DNA of 64,000 nucleotides from Phalacrocorax aristotelis (taxonomy: Eukaryota > Chordata > Aves > Suliformes > Phalacrocoracidae): positions 14,332,501-14,396,500 of the forward strand of contig NC_134281.1 of the NCBI RefSeq assembly GCF_949628215.1, given 5' to 3'. Of the stretch, positions 1-11,697 are shown one piece after another. Within the stretch, counting starts at the first letter, position 1. Each line of letters opens with the position of its first letter. The notes under the pieces are model-generated. The model saw nothing but the letters and a program-made list of their open reading frames with translations. It was not told the origin of the DNA and did not search any database. A program made the translations under genes and the position numbers.

Positions 1-74
1 AGGGACAAGGGGCAGAAAGAGACCCCTGCACGGCTGGGTCTCAGTGCCTGGGTGAGGGAACTGGAGGTACTCAC

Positions 75-713
75 CCTGTCACCCTTCTTGCCTGGCCGCT
101 CAGCACTCTCTCCTGGCAGACCTGGTAGCCCTGCAGGTCCCGGTGGGCCAGGCAGCCCATGGCGGCCCTGGAGGGACAGCGGAGAGGATGGGCTGGGTGG
201 CAGGTGGTGGCCAAGGCATGTTCCCTTCTCTGTCCCTGCAGTCAGGGCTGGACAGGTTCCTGCCCTAGCACCCACCACTGGCAGGACAAGGGGACCATAC
301 CGCTGCCCCCTACCAGGGAGCTGCCCCCAACTCCCCACCGCAGCGGGACATTACCGGCTCACCAGGGGGGCCCGGCTGCCCCATGCGTCCTTGCGGTCCC
401 TGCGGAGACAAAGCCAGTGCTAACCATCCCCTGTGGGCTAGCATCAGTGCAATTTGGAGAGGTACATCCCCCACAGAGCCACCAGCAGTGGGGGAACACC
501 AAAACACTCACTGCCTCGCCACGGTCCCCCTTCTCGCCCTACAAAGGGACAGAGGGAACAGGTTAGGGGCTGTATCCCCATGCTCAGCTCTCCCCCGTAC
601 TGCTGCCATCAGCAAGCTCAGGCGTCCTTGAGCCCCGGGGACAGGACAGGGCATGGCACAGGGATGCTCACCCTAGGGCACTGCATGGTGCAGGGCTTCG
701 GCTCCATCTCCGG
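75..713 (-). CDS. COL7A1: COL7A1 linker and first collagenous exons
   Basis: The 42-nt exon 672-713 encodes a Cys- and Pro-containing linker with two cysteines (KPCTMQCPR), matching the human pair before the helix. Gly-X-Y triplets follow in exons 512-538 (27 nt), 355-399 (45 nt) and 75-167 (93 nt). All three are multiples of three and begin with a Gly codon, as in fibril-type collagen genes. The 93-nt exon holds one break in the triplets ([13 protein letters not shown]), at about the place of the human GSATAKGERG break. Positions 1-74 are intron; the gene continues leftward. Confidence 0.88.
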
Positions 714-3700
714 CTGGCAAAACAAGGGAAGCCCGTGTGAACCCAGGGGTAAGAGAAGCCCCCGGCCCCCATGGGGCTGCTCCCACTCCGCACTCCTTAG
801 GACACCCTGGCCCCTTACCCTGGTGGAGATGATTGTGCAGAGGTCATCGGTGAGCTCCCCCTCTAGCTCTGCCAGGTTGCTGCCACTGTTGTAGATGTAC
901 CGCGGGTCCTCGCTGGTGACCACACGCCGGAGCTGCTCCCGGTCCGCCCCCTCCAAGCCCACTGCCAGGACCTGGACCCCTGAGCCAAGAGCACCCTCAG
1001 TGACCTGCAGGATGCGGCCCCCACCCCATGCACCCCTGTGGGACCCCATCTATCCTCACCCCCAGCTTTAATGTCCCTGGCTGCAGCGATGGCATCATCC
1101 CCAGAGGGGCCGTCAGCCAGGACCACCAGCACCGCTGGCACACTGGGCCGGCGCCCTGCACCGGGGCTCAGCAGATAAGTCCTGGCAAAGGTGATGGCTG
1201 CCCCTGGGGAGGGAGAAGGAGGAGGGGGGCAGTCAGTGGGGTCCTACTGGCTGCTGCCCGTGCTCCCAGTACAGCCCCTCACCAATGGCGTTGCCGCTGG
1301 GCTCCTCGTAGCGCATGGTGCGGATCTGCTCCAGCACGACAGGCAGGTCACTGGAGCGGTTGAGGAGCAGCCAGGGCAAGCTGCGGTAGCTGTACGTAGC
1401 CAGAGCCACCTGCAAGAGCGCAGGGGAGTAGTGGGCACTGCTGCCTGCCCACACCCCACAGACCCCTCACCAATGCAGCAGCCCTGTACCTGGGTGCCCT
1501 CGGGGCCTAGGCGCCCCAGGGCAGACACAGTGTTGGAAAGGAGGGTGCGGACAGCATCAGCGCTGGAAGAGCTGTCACGGGTGCCATGCACAAGGAAGAC
1601 GATGTCGCCACGGGCATTCCTGCAGACTGCAAGTACAGGGAATAGGTGAAGCTGCTAGCAGAGAGGTGACAAGCCCAGCCCAGCCCCTCAGCACAGCCCT
1701 GCCATACCGGTGCGCTCGCTGACAGAGGTCTCGGTGCCTGGTGTGCTCCCCAGGAGCGGGCGGAGTGTGAAGGTGTAGCGCTGGCCCAGGCGCAGCCCAG
1801 AGACCTGCTGGGAGCTGGCAGTGCCGGGCAGCGTCCGCCCGGGCTGCCCCCCAGCTGCCGCCCAGGGGACAGAGTCAGGAGGGCCAGCCAGCCCCCACAA
1901 GGATGCTGCCCCCACCCCAGGGCCGCCTGCCCGCTTGCCTCACCTGTGGGGGGGGTCCAGGAGAGGATGTAGCTGGAAGCACCAGGGACAGGGGTCCAGG
2001 CGAGCATCACGGAGTCTCTCCGCACCTCCGTCACCCGCAGGCTGGTGACGTGGGCCGAGGCAGCTGCTGAGGAGAAGGAAAGGGTGTCCCAGCCCCATGG
2101 GGCAGCCCCCACCCCACTCCTGGCCCCCCACCCATCATCCTCCCCCATCCCAAAGCTGGACAGCCCCATCCCTGGACACCCCTCAGGGCTCCATTGCCAC
2201 ACTGGGGGTCCAATGCCCCCTTGGCCCCACACAGCCCCTTACCAGTGACAGCAGTGATGGTGGCTGGCTCACTCTCTTGACCACCAGCCAGGCTGGTGAT
2301 GCTGATGTGGTAGCGCTGGCCTGGCTCCAGTCCCCCCAGGTCATAGGAGCTGGTGGTGGCCGGGAGCTGCCGGCTGTGCTGGGGCCCCCCTGCCCAATGG
2401 GAGGGAAGGGTGAGGGGATGGGGTACAGGGGCTGGTGGGGATGCAGGGGTGCTGGCCAGCCACACTCACCCTCAGCCAGGCGCCAGACCAGACGGTACCC
2501 AGCACTGCTGGCCACTGGCACCCAGGCCAGGAGCAGGCGGTGCTCTGAAGCCTCCGTCACCTGGAAGGTGCTGACAGGGGGCACCGGGGCTGCCTCCGCT
2601 GTTGGGTAGAGAGGCAGCCATTAGGGGCAGGGGTGCCCGGCTCTGCCCTGGCACTGCCCCCCTCCCCAGCACTCACGGGTGGTGACGATGACAGAAACGG
2701 GGTTGCCCTCCCGGTTACCGATGAGTGCCGTCACCTTCACAGTGTAGGAGACACCACCCTCCAGGTCAGGGATGTCAAAGGAGCTGGTGTGTCCAGGAAC
2801 CCGCTGGCTGCTCTCTGAGCCTCCTGCCAAGGACCACGGCATCAGTCCCCCACCCCGCCACTCTCACCGCCCATCCCTGTCCCTGTCCCACAGTACCATC
2901 CCTGCGGCTCCACACCACGCGGTAGGCAGTGGCTCCCGGCACGCCAACCCAGGTGACACGGGCGACGTTGCTCCTGGATGCCTGCACCTCCAGCTGGGAT
3001 ACCGTCCCCACCTGCTCAGGTGCTGTGACACCAAGACGACTAATATCACCTGGGCCCAGGGCAAGCGGCACCAGCTGGCGCAGACAGGCAGGGGGACACC
3101 TCACCTATCCGCCCCGTGGCAGTGACAGGGCTGCCCTCACGGCCATCCACGACAGCTGAGACACCAACAGTGTAGATGATGCCGGCACGCAGCCCCTCGA
3201 TGGTGAAGGTGGTGGGGTCAGCAGGGAGGAAGCGGGATTGCTCCAGACCTAGGAGAAACAGTTGGGCTGGGAAGGGCTCTGGCACCACTGCCACAGCACC
3301 CTGCGGTCCCCACACTCACCATCAGTGCCTCGCCAGGTCAGCAGGTAGCTCCCAGCGCCTGGCAGCCCTCGCCAGGTGACACGCAGCTGGCTGGGGCCGG
3401 CCTCTGTCACCCGCAGCTCTGAGATGCTGCCCACCGCCGGGTACTCTGCACCACCCACAGCACCGCAGTGTCACCTCGGGGTGCCCAGAGGGGCCCCGTG
3501 GCTGCCCAGGTGCCCTGAAGGCTTGCAGGGGGATAGAGGACCAACAAATGCTGGTGGGGGAACACAGCACCGGGACTCCCAGTGCCAAACCCTGGCGCAT
3601 ACTTACTGAGGCGGACAGTGAGTGTGGTGGTGCTGCCCTCCCGGCTGCCCACCAGCGCCGAGACACGCACCAGGTAGGCAATGCCCTCCTGGAGGTCACC

Positions 3701-6700
3701 CAGCTCCAGCTCCGTCTGGCTGCCTGAGACACGCCTTGTCCTCTCTGTGCCGTCTGCCAGGAGTGAGATAGCCACAGAACCTCAGTGCTGGCTGGCCAGG
3801 GTCCCCTGGGTACCACATGTGCGCCTGCCTGCAGACTCACCCTGGTTATTGCGCACTACCACTTTGTACTCGGTGGCGCCGGGGATGCCGGTCCAGGCCA
3901 GCCGCACCCGCCTGCCCGCCTCTTCAATGAGCCGCAGGTCTGACACGGCGCCCACGGGCGCCTCCACACCTGCAAGGGGACATGGTGGGGAATGGCTGGA
4001 GCCATGCAGCCCAGACAGTATGGCCTCCATCCTAACCCTGGGTTGTGACCAGAGAGCTGGGGGTCTCAAGGCCAAGGGGGTCCCCAGTCTGAGCAATGCC
4101 ATGCAGGATGTCCCTCCATCCCAATGGCTTGGGAAGGTGGGGGACAATCCGGGGGACCCATGGTGGTTACTCACCTGTCTGGAAGGTGGTGACAGGGGTG
4201 GCCACCTCCCCGCCGTCATAGAGTGTGTAGAGGGTGATGCGGTACACAGTGCCTGGGTGCAGCCCTGTCAGCTGGTAGGTATTGGTGCTGCTGGGGAGTG
4301 ACACTGTCCTAGGGGGCTCCGGTCCTGCAGGGAGGGGAGGGTCACTGCTGGCTGCTGGCACAGGAGGTCTGTGGAGGGGACCAGGTGCCCCAAGCCCACC
4401 TGTGGCTCTCTTCCACTCCAGACGATAGCCACGGGCATCATGGGCACCAGTCCAAAGCACCTGGATGGATGTGGGGCCCAGGATGTTGGTCCGCAGTGTC
4501 TGCTCTGCACCTGCCTCTGCAAAAGGGACCACATGGGCCAGGCTACCCCGTGCCACTCTGCTGCCAGACACCCACCCCAGCGTGTCCCTGGCCCCTTCAC
4601 ACAGCAGGGTAGAGAGCATCACCATGGTGTGGGGCCCCATCACATAGCAATAGCACTGGGGGTAGAGCCAGAGACCAGTGTCAGGATGTCACCACCTGTA
4701 CCCACCACCTACCCATCCTCTGCCGCACGGTGGCTGTGGGACCCTCCAACTGCCCGAAGAGCGGGGCCACTGTCACCACGTAGTCAGTGTTGGGCTGCAG
4801 CCCCCGCAGCGCATGCGATGTCCTCCCAGCATCCAGGTCCACCCTGTGCCTGTCCTGCCCTGCAAAAGCCGGCACAGCAGTCCCTTAGGGAATCCGGGCA
4901 GTGGCTGCCACCAGCCCCATCCTGTCCCTCCTCCCTGGGGCCACCAGCAGAAGGGGAACAAGCTCTGGGATGGACATCTACCTGTGAGGGTTGCCCAGGA
5001 GAGCCGGTAGCCAGTGGCACCGCCGACGGGCTGCCAGGCCAGCAGCATGCTCTGCGCCGAGACATTGTGGACAGCCAAGTGCTGCACGCCTGCTGGGCGC
5101 CCTGTGGGCAAGAGGTGCCCGTCACATCCCCCATGCGAGGGTGGGGCAGGGGGCAGCGGGAAGCACCTTCACCTGCAAACCCTCCTGCTCTGCAGGGGGG
5201 GGAAGCCCCCTTGCCCTTGCTCATGGATGCCAAATCCCACTGGGGTCACTGAGTGCAGCCTGCACCCGGGCGGCTCCTTCAAAGCAACCCCAGCTCCAGC
5301 AAACCGGAGCTCAAACACCTTCCTCTTAATGCCTTAAATACTTTCTGCAGGTTAAGGCTGCCTGGGACAGCTGAAGGAATCGGTTTGCCAAAATTCGAGG
5401 TTTGTAAAGGTGTTGCCCCAGGGCCTCACCCCCACTCTTGCCCAATGATGCTTTCCACCACCCTCACAGAAACCATGCTTTCCTCCCAGAGTGGTGCTTG
5501 AATTTATAAAAAAAGCCCTGAATTTTTTCAGTTGAAGTTTTTACATCACATGGGGAAAGCTCCAGTGGAAACACTCCCATATGGCTACAAAGGAGCTGGG
5601 AGAGCACACAGTTCTGCATCCCCTCCAGGAGCCCCTTTTGGGGCTCAGAGAATCACCTTGCAGTCATGCTTGCCCACATCCCCATCCTGGCCCCCCAGGA
5701 AGCAATGGGCCAGGCAGCCACATCCCCATGGGGCATGGTGACTGGAGGGGCATCCCTGTGCTAGGAACTCATCCTTGTGCCTAGCTGAGCCCAGGGCCGG
5801 GTGCAGTGCTTACGTGTCCGGGCAGTGAGGGTGATGGGGATGGCAGGCTGCTGCACGTAGTGGGGTCGGAGCATCACCACATACTCAGTGTCAGGGCGTA
5901 GGTTGCTCAGCGTGGCTGACTCTGCACTGGCCCCCAGGGTCTTCTCCTCCCCCTGTGCTGCTCCTAGGGGGGAGGTGGAGGAGTAAGGGTGGGCATGGGG
6001 CACGCCATGCACCAGGCCCAGCAGGGAAGGGGTGTCCACAAGCCGGCACCCTGCCCTGGGGATGCCAGGCAGTGCCAGGGGTGGGGAGTACCGGGAGAGG
6101 CTGGGATGGTGGCCAGGGCAGGGGCACCCCCCAGAGCACCCAGGGCCAGGGAGGGGCTGCCAGGTGCGCAGCTCCTGCCCAGAGCCTGGCTGGGATGGGG
6201 GTCTACCACTTGCCCCCATGCACAGCCACCATGGGGGCACACACATGCCTGCCCTCCCAGCCCCAGGCTGGGGCACACACCAGGCCACTGGCCATTGTGC
6301 ACACCCAAGCACATACCCCAAGCCCTGCGCACCAAAGCATCTGGCTGTAGGAACACACATGCCGCCTCCACATCTTTGCATGTATATGTGCCCCACAGCC
6401 TGCAAACAAGCACTGGCCGCTGCGGTGAAGGCAGGCGTGCACACAGCTGTGGTGCTCTAGGCATGCACCCCATTCCTGCACCCCCCTGTGCATGCACCCT
6501 GCCTTGCAACCCCTTGCCATTCCCTGCCTGGCCCAGGGGGCTGCATAAAGGGAGGACATACAGACAGCACCGGTGCCTCAGAGGGACCATCCCCTCACCT
6601 TGCACAGTGTAGCTGAGGCTGTAGCCCTGGGGAGGCTCAGGGCCAGGCTGCCAGGCCAGACGTAGAAAGGTTGGTCCAGTCTCCACTGCGCGGAAATCCA

Positions 6701-8451
6701 GCACAGAGCTGGCACGGCTCTCTGGGGGCACACGGGGACACAGATGAGCCCCCAGCTCCACGTGCCACGAGTACCCAGCACCTGACCACGTCCCCATGGG
6801 CATGGACACTCACGGGTGCGTGCTCGGCCAGACACCGACTTGCCGATGTTGTTGGCATACTGAGCGATGACAGTGACCAGGTACTCCGTCCCCATGCGCA
6901 GCCCCCGCAGCACAGTGCTCATCTCCCGTGGCCCTAGGCTCACCTGGGCAGTGACAGTGTCACCCCCTTGCCTTCCCCAGGCCACGCAGGGGGCCGCCAG
7001 GGATCCCCGGGGACTCCAGGTAGGGAGGTGGGAGCACTGACCTCCTGCCTTTCTGCCACAATTGGCTGCCCTAGCCCAGTCAGTGGCACACGCTGCACCC
7101 GGTAGCCAGTCACAGGGCCACTGGCTGCTGTCCAGCGGATCCGCAGCTGGTCAAGGCCCTGCTCCAGGATCTCCAGGTTGGAGGGGCCGGTATGGCTCAG
7201 CTCATCTGTGGGGGAACACAGGGGCCATTGGCTCCAGTGTGAGTGGGGCGGCAGGGAGAGTTTGCCAGGACAGCACAGCCATGAGCCCAGCAGGATGAGA
7301 TGACCAGGAGGGCATTTTGGGGAGGATGGGTGCTAAGGGTGAGTGCATCCTGGTACCCAGCACCACTGGCACCCATTGCCCGCAGGGAGGTGGGTGGGGT
7401 CCCATACCCAGCGGGCGGAGGGTGCCCCCAACGCTCGTGCACACCCTGCGTGTCATCAGTGGCACCAGCGTCCCCAGCAGCTTGAAGTCTCCAACATAGA
7501 AGAAGAAGGCATCAGTGGGCATTGAGGCCACACGGATCAGCTCCTTGCGGTCAGCGTTCTTGATCCCTGACAGCAATGGAAATGATGGGTGAGGGCAGGG
7601 ACCCTGAATCTGGCAGGAGACCCCCTCACCCGGTGCCGAAGCCTCACTCACCCACAGCAAAGACCTTGATGCCCTGGCTCTTCAGTTTTGATGCTGGCCC
7701 CTCAGCATCATCCTGGGACTTGCCATCCGTGATGAGGATGCAGATCTGTGGGGCCAGGCGAGAGCTGTGAGACCCAACCCAGGGCCCATGGACCCACTGC
7801 ATCCCACCCTGGGTGACCCCAGGGCCACTGCCCTGCTCTTACCTGGGGGACCCCAGGCCGGAGCTGCGTGGGACCAAAGAAGTTGTCAGCAATGTAGCGG
7901 AAGCCGGCACCAGTCCGTGTGTTGCCACCCTTGTAGCTCATCTGCTGGATGGCCCTCCGGACACTTGTGCCATCGGTGTGCTGGGAGAAGGGGAACTCCA
8001 CCCTGGGGGGCAGAGAGGGATGTGTTACCTCCCAGCCCTGCTGCCCCATCACCCCACATGCCCCCTTCCCCAGGGCTCACCGCGGCTCATCGCTGTACTG
8101 CGCCACGGCGAAGCGCACCGCCTTCTTGCCCACCACCTGCACGAAGGGCCCTACCAGGTCATCCATGAAGGTGCGGACAGCACGGAAGTTGTTCCTGCCG
8201 ATGCTGGAGGAGCCGTCCACCAGGAAGGCGATGTCAGCCTCCAGCACGTCCTCGCACACTGCTGCGGGGCAGTGACAGTGCTCAGGGCATGGACCAGCAC
8301 CACAGCATGGTGCTGCTGGGCACCTCTTGCTCCCCCCACCACCGCATGCGTCTGGTGCTCAGCTCCCACCTTGGCTCCTCTTCTGCGCCGTGGCAGCCAG
8401 GGGGCCCAGAAACACAGGGAGCATGGTGAGGAGCAGGAGCCAACCGCTCAT
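75..8451 (-). CDS. COL7A1: COL7A1, collagen alpha-1(VII) chain, 5' part (continues beyond left edge)
   Basis: Secreted collagen that forms anchoring fibrils tying epithelial basement membranes to the dermis. The visible coding exons add up to 3,915 nt (1,305 codons) with consistent splice phases. Domain order by residue: signal peptide 1 to about 22, von Willebrand A 1 about 32-215, nine fibronectin III domains about 226-1046, von Willebrand A 2 about 1047-1236, a short Cys/Pro-rich linker, then Gly-X-Y repeats from 1251. From memory the human non-collagenous NC1 domain is 1,253 residues with the same order, so the match is nearly residue for residue. The start codon at 8449-8451 has A at -3 and begins a hydrophobic signal peptide. 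The rest of the triple helix and the C-terminal Kunitz region lie left of position 1. Orthology is supported by both domain order and synteny with UQCRC1. Confidence 0.96.
819..1626 (-). CDS. COL7A1: COL7A1 von Willebrand A domain 2 (no canonical metal site)
   Basis: Four exons: 1490-1626, 1283-1409, 1060-1203 and 819-979. The first strand reads [16 protein letters not shown], so the DxSxS metal site seen in domain 1 is not present in its usual place. The human protein, as I remember it, also lacks it here. The later strands [19 protein letters not shown] and [12 protein letters not shown] confirm the fold. In mammals this domain is a major target of autoantibodies and binds type I collagen; whether that holds in birds cannot be seen here. 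Confidence 0.92.
1708..7205 (-). CDS. COL7A1: COL7A1 array of nine fibronectin III domains
   Basis: Each domain is coded by two exons. Pairs: 7042-7205 with 6814-6943; 6599-6721 with 5814-5963; 4982-5101 with 4713-4859; 4400-4516 with 4175-4324; 3841-3969 with 3607-3753; 3320-3445 with 3105-3248; 2897-3022 with 2677-2823; 2470-2598 with 2243-2389; 1944-2063 with 1708-1854. Apart from the first pair, the first exon of each pair is 117-129 nt and the second 144-150 nt, and nearly all junctions are phase 1. This is the signature of growth by exon-pair duplication. Each unit keeps the W near the start, G-Y-R/K in strand C and the Y-x-V/I-x-V strand F motif. For the exon at 2897-3022 I chose the TGTCACAG acceptor because only it keeps the frame. 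Confidence 0.93.
5102..5813 (-). other. COL7A1: COL7A1 intron with AT-rich patch
   Basis: This intron of about 0.7 kb lies between the second and third fibronectin domains. It differs from its GC-rich neighbours in holding an AT-rich block around 5490-5560 with runs of A and T. No exon is supported. It may be an old, unrecognisable repeat. Confidence 0.5.
5964..6598 (-). other. COL7A1: COL7A1 intron with CACA/CATGC-rich sequence
   Basis: This 635-base intron splits the second fibronectin domain. From about 6230 to 6500 it is rich in short CACACA, GCATGCACC and CCTGCC words on the plus strand, resembling a degenerate simple repeat. No coding exon is supported. Confidence 0.5.
7408..8261 (-). 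CDS. COL7A1: COL7A1 von Willebrand A domain 1
   Basis: Four exons: 8081-8261, 7843-8002, 7652-7745 and 7408-7566. The first begins after a tandem CAGCAG acceptor; using the upstream AG keeps the frame. The domain starts with [14 protein letters not shown], an intact DxSxS metal-ion-dependent adhesion site, and includes YKGGNTRTG and [12 protein letters not shown], both close to human COL7A1. It ends with RRVCTSVGG before the first fibronectin domain. In the family this domain contributes to binding other matrix proteins. Confidence 0.93.
8370..8451 (-). CDS. COL7A1: COL7A1 start exon: signal peptide
   Basis: The coding part is 82 nt and ends in AAG|GTGGGA. It encodes Met-Ser-Gly-Trp, then a Leu-rich hydrophobic core and Ala-Ala-Thr-Ala, a typical signal peptidase site near residue 22. 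A TTCTGCAG acceptor at 8461-8468 places ten nucleotides of 5'UTR (8452-8460) in the same exon, so the leader is interrupted by an intron of about 0.95 kb running up to 9414. Confidence 0.85.
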
Positions 8452-8460
8452 CGTAGGAGC

Positions 8461-9414
8461 CTGCAGAAGAGGATGCTGCCACCACTGTCCCACGCCTCTG
8501 GGGACAGTAGTGACAGAGCAGCAGGGAGGTTCCAGTACCATGCCATGCAAGGATGCGTGGCAGCCTCGGAAGGGCATGGTGCCAGTATGGCCCTGGGGAC
8601 CACAGCTGGCACCCCACGGCGCAGGGGAGAGCCCCCACTTTGGGCGCGGGCAGTGAGGCAGCAGGGCTGTGCCCGGCCACGTTAGCACAGGTCCCCCACG
8701 CCAGAAGAGTGACCGGCAGCACCCAGCGCCCACACAGTGCACCGGGTCTGCCGGCTCCCCGAGAAGTGCCGGGTGGGCAGCGGCTGGCCTGTGCCCGGCC
8801 AGGTGGGAGCAGTACCGGGCGTGGGAGGCCACGGTCATATGCTCGCCCAACGCTGGGCAGCACCTGGCTCCACTCAGCCTGGCCGGGCCTGGTCCACGGC
8901 GCCGCTGGCTGCCCCGGGGAGCCGTGCCCCCGCCGGCGGGAGGCTGCCAGCCCCGGCTGCGGGGTGTGCGCGGGCTCTGCCTCCACAAGCCCTACCCGCT
9001 GCCTGCCTGCCTGCTCCGCGCCTCGGCACCAGCAGCAGCTCACCCCGGCTGCTCCTGCCCACCGCTCCCCCCGCCAGCAGGGGCTCTCCGCCGTCCCGGG
9101 AAGGGCTGCTCTGCGGCAGCTGGGAGCCAGGAGGGGCAAGACCTGGCCGCGAGCACCCACACTCCGCCGCTTCCCACGCACATGGCTGCGGGGGTACCCG
9201 GCCTGACACCACTGTGATGGCCACGCCGGGTCTCAGCCCAAGCACCGCCTGGCTCAGCTGAACCCAGGAGGTGCGAGCCCGGCGGCCGCCCGGCGCGGGT
9301 GGGCGGACAAGCGCCCAAGGGTACTCGCGTGGGAATCTCAGTCCTGCCCCGCGGCGCCCCCCGCCTGCAGCAGGACCCCCGCCATAGCCCTCCCGGCCGC
9401 ATTCACTCACTCAC
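8461..9414 (-). other. COL7A1: COL7A1 first intron, 5'UTR-interrupting, CpG-rich
   Basis: This stretch of 954 bases separates the predicted leader exon from the start-codon exon. The donor is GGTGG|GTGAGTGAG and the acceptor TTCTGCAG. The 8880-9414 half is CpG-dense and belongs to the promoter CpG island. I see no coding potential beyond chance GC-rich open frames. Confidence 0.6.
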
Positions 9415-9540
9415 CCACCGCCCCCCGCGGGGCCGCTCCGTGCCGTGCCGCTCCGTGCCGAGCCGTGCCTAGCCGAGCCGGGCGCGGGCGGTGCCGGCGC
9501 GGAGCGGCCCCCAGCGCTCCCGCCCCTTTATTGAGGGCGG
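9415..9540 (-). promoter_or_regulatory. COL7A1: COL7A1 core promoter and 5'UTR exon 1 (predicted)
   Basis: A TATA-like AATAAAG lies at 9526-9532 on the minus strand, followed at once by a GGGGCGGGAG Sp1-type box. A start about 30 nt downstream, near 9500, would give a leader exon of roughly 85 nt ending at 9415 with a perfect GTGAGT donor. Within it, 9433-9478 is an imperfect array of GGCACGGAGC/GGCTCGGC units. The surroundings form a CpG island. The transcription start is inferred, not seen. Confidence 0.5.
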
Positions 9541-11697
9541 CCCGGAGCGCGGTGCTGGGGCGGGCTGGGGGGGTGGGGGTGCGGGAGCGCCGTGGCCCCC
9601 GCCCAGCCCGGCCCCCCAAAATGGGCTTTTCCCACCCGCTCCCCAGGGAGGAAAACGGCTTTTCAGCTGCTCCCCCAAAAAGTGCCGCACCTGTCCCCCC
9701 CCGCCGGTTGCACCCCGAGCAGGGGCTGGAGGCCCCGGGATGGGTGTGAAGGAGGAGTGGGTTGGACCACCGGGAAGAGTTTCAGCCAGGCTTGCCATGG
9801 AGACCTCGGTGCAGGGCTGAGCAGGCCCGGTGAGGCTCAAGACAGGTTTCCCTCCAGCATCTCTATCCTCTACGTCCCAAGAATGTGGTGAGCGGCTCTG
9901 GGACCTGCCAGACAGGAGCTGGCCGCACACCTCCATCCATCCCAGGGGAGTGTGTCCCCAGGGACCTCAGGGCACTGCCTGGCCCTGGGCAGATCTGCAA
10001 GGAGCTGCCATGAGGACCCAATCCCCCAGCCTCCTCTGGGTTAGAGTCTGGCTCTGAGCACCAGCTCTGCAAAGGACAGTGATGGTGGAGAAGGGTTGCT
10101 CCCCATGCCAGCGCAGCTCCCACGAGGCTGCAGGACAGCCAGGCCTGGGCCAGGACCTTTCATGCACCCACAGCTTGTGGGACCCTAGCACCCATGGCTG
10201 AAGTATGGCAACTGCCCCGTAGCCAGCTGTGGGGCTTCATCCCACCCTGCTCTGGCCACCATCTCTCAGCAGCCACCAGAGCAGACTGGTGGTGGAGACC
10301 TAACCCGAAGCTGGAGGAACCCGCTGGAAAGCCACTGGTGGTGTGACTGCAGTTGGTGGAGGAGGCGAAAGGGAGAGGATGCCCAGCAAGGTGGGCAGGG
10401 ACCCCGCACTTCCCTGGCCTCACTCCCTGCCTGCCCAGTGACTGGTGGGACTGTGTCCTGGGGCTCCTCCTAAGACCAGGGTTCACCCCTGACCCTCAGG
10501 GTGCCCTTTGCCCCCAGGGCACCCTGTGGGACCACACTGTACCCCATCTTCCCTGCTAGTGCCTGTGTTTACCTGTGGCTGACCCTGTGGCTGACCCTGG
10601 CTCATGGCCCCAACACAAGCCCTATGCCACCTCCCCTCTGTCCCCTTGGTCACCCACATCTCCCTGTCCCCAACACTCCATGTACCTGTGCCCTCCTGGC
10701 CACCAGCCCAGGGGCTTCCCTTCAGCTCCTGGTGGGGCAGTGGGCAGGTCCAGGGGCATCTTCCTGTGGACTGCAAGGGGAGTGACAGTGGGGACCCTGG
10801 GGCCCAGGGCCACCTCACAGCTGGGGGCCTGGGGCAGGGCCACCTGCCACCAAGCAAAGATGCTCCAGGGCGGGCTGCAGGCAACTTTCCCAGGCACACA
10901 CTGTTCCCAAGCAGAGGAGGAGCAGCGATGCCCCCACTCTTCTTAAAGGCGCAGCGAGCAGTGCATACCCTCCTCTTTGTTAGCCTTCCTCTTGTTAGGC
11001 CCCAGCCTCAGCTCCCAGACCTGGCCAGATGGCTCCAGAGTTCACCGTGGCCACTGGTTTCCCCCTGCCTGCCCCAGCGCTGTGGGTCCAGCTGTGGGCC
11101 CAGCATCCCCAGGTCAGGACCATCCCAAAACCCTCCACCCACCAGAGCTTGCTTAATGAAGGCAGGGCGGCCTGTCCCAGTTAGACAAGGGGCTTCGTTA
11201 AACAGGGAGCGGAGGGGTCTGCCAAGGGCTCTGTGGCTGGCCCCAGGCCCAGAGCTGGCAGAGCAGCCTCACGGCATGGTGCCGGCAGCAGGGCAAGGGC
11301 AGCCAGGGGTTGCCCTGGCTAATGGGGGCAGCGCTGAAGCAAGCATCACCCAGTAGGCACTGCAGGCAGAGGCACCAGGGCAGTGGTGCTTTGCAGCCAT
11401 GCCAGGGGCTCTGCCTGCCACCTTGTCCACCAGGAACATGGCAGGTACTGGTGTGGGGTGGTCCTCAAACCCCACTGCCCTGTGGGCAGCCCAGCAGCAT
11501 CTTACTGTCTTGCCAGCAGCATCCCCCTTGCATGGCACTGGAGGGGAGTGTGCAGGGGTGCTGGGTCCCCAAAACCAGAATGCCTCCCCCTCCATGGTGT
11601 TTCCCAGCTACCCCTGCATACCAGGCCCGGGAAAGGAATCCGCGGCCCCGGGCGCAGGACAGTGCTGCCTCAGCAGAGGGAGAGCACCAGGTGCGAG

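Noticed and set aside
3022-3060. Upstream acceptor (ATATTAG) for the COL7A1 exon 2897-3022
   Set aside because: It gives the wrong frame; TGTCACAG keeps phase and gives APEQVG, matching the human exon start.
4371-5252. A 293-codon plus-strand open frame across COL7A1
   Set aside because: It is antisense to well-supported fibronectin III exons and introns; a shadow of a GC-rich gene.
10604-11356. A 250-codon open frame on the plus strand upstream of COL7A1
   Set aside because: Composition is that of GC-rich noncoding DNA (Pro/Ser/Gly/Arg), with no domain and no flanking promoter or splice logic.
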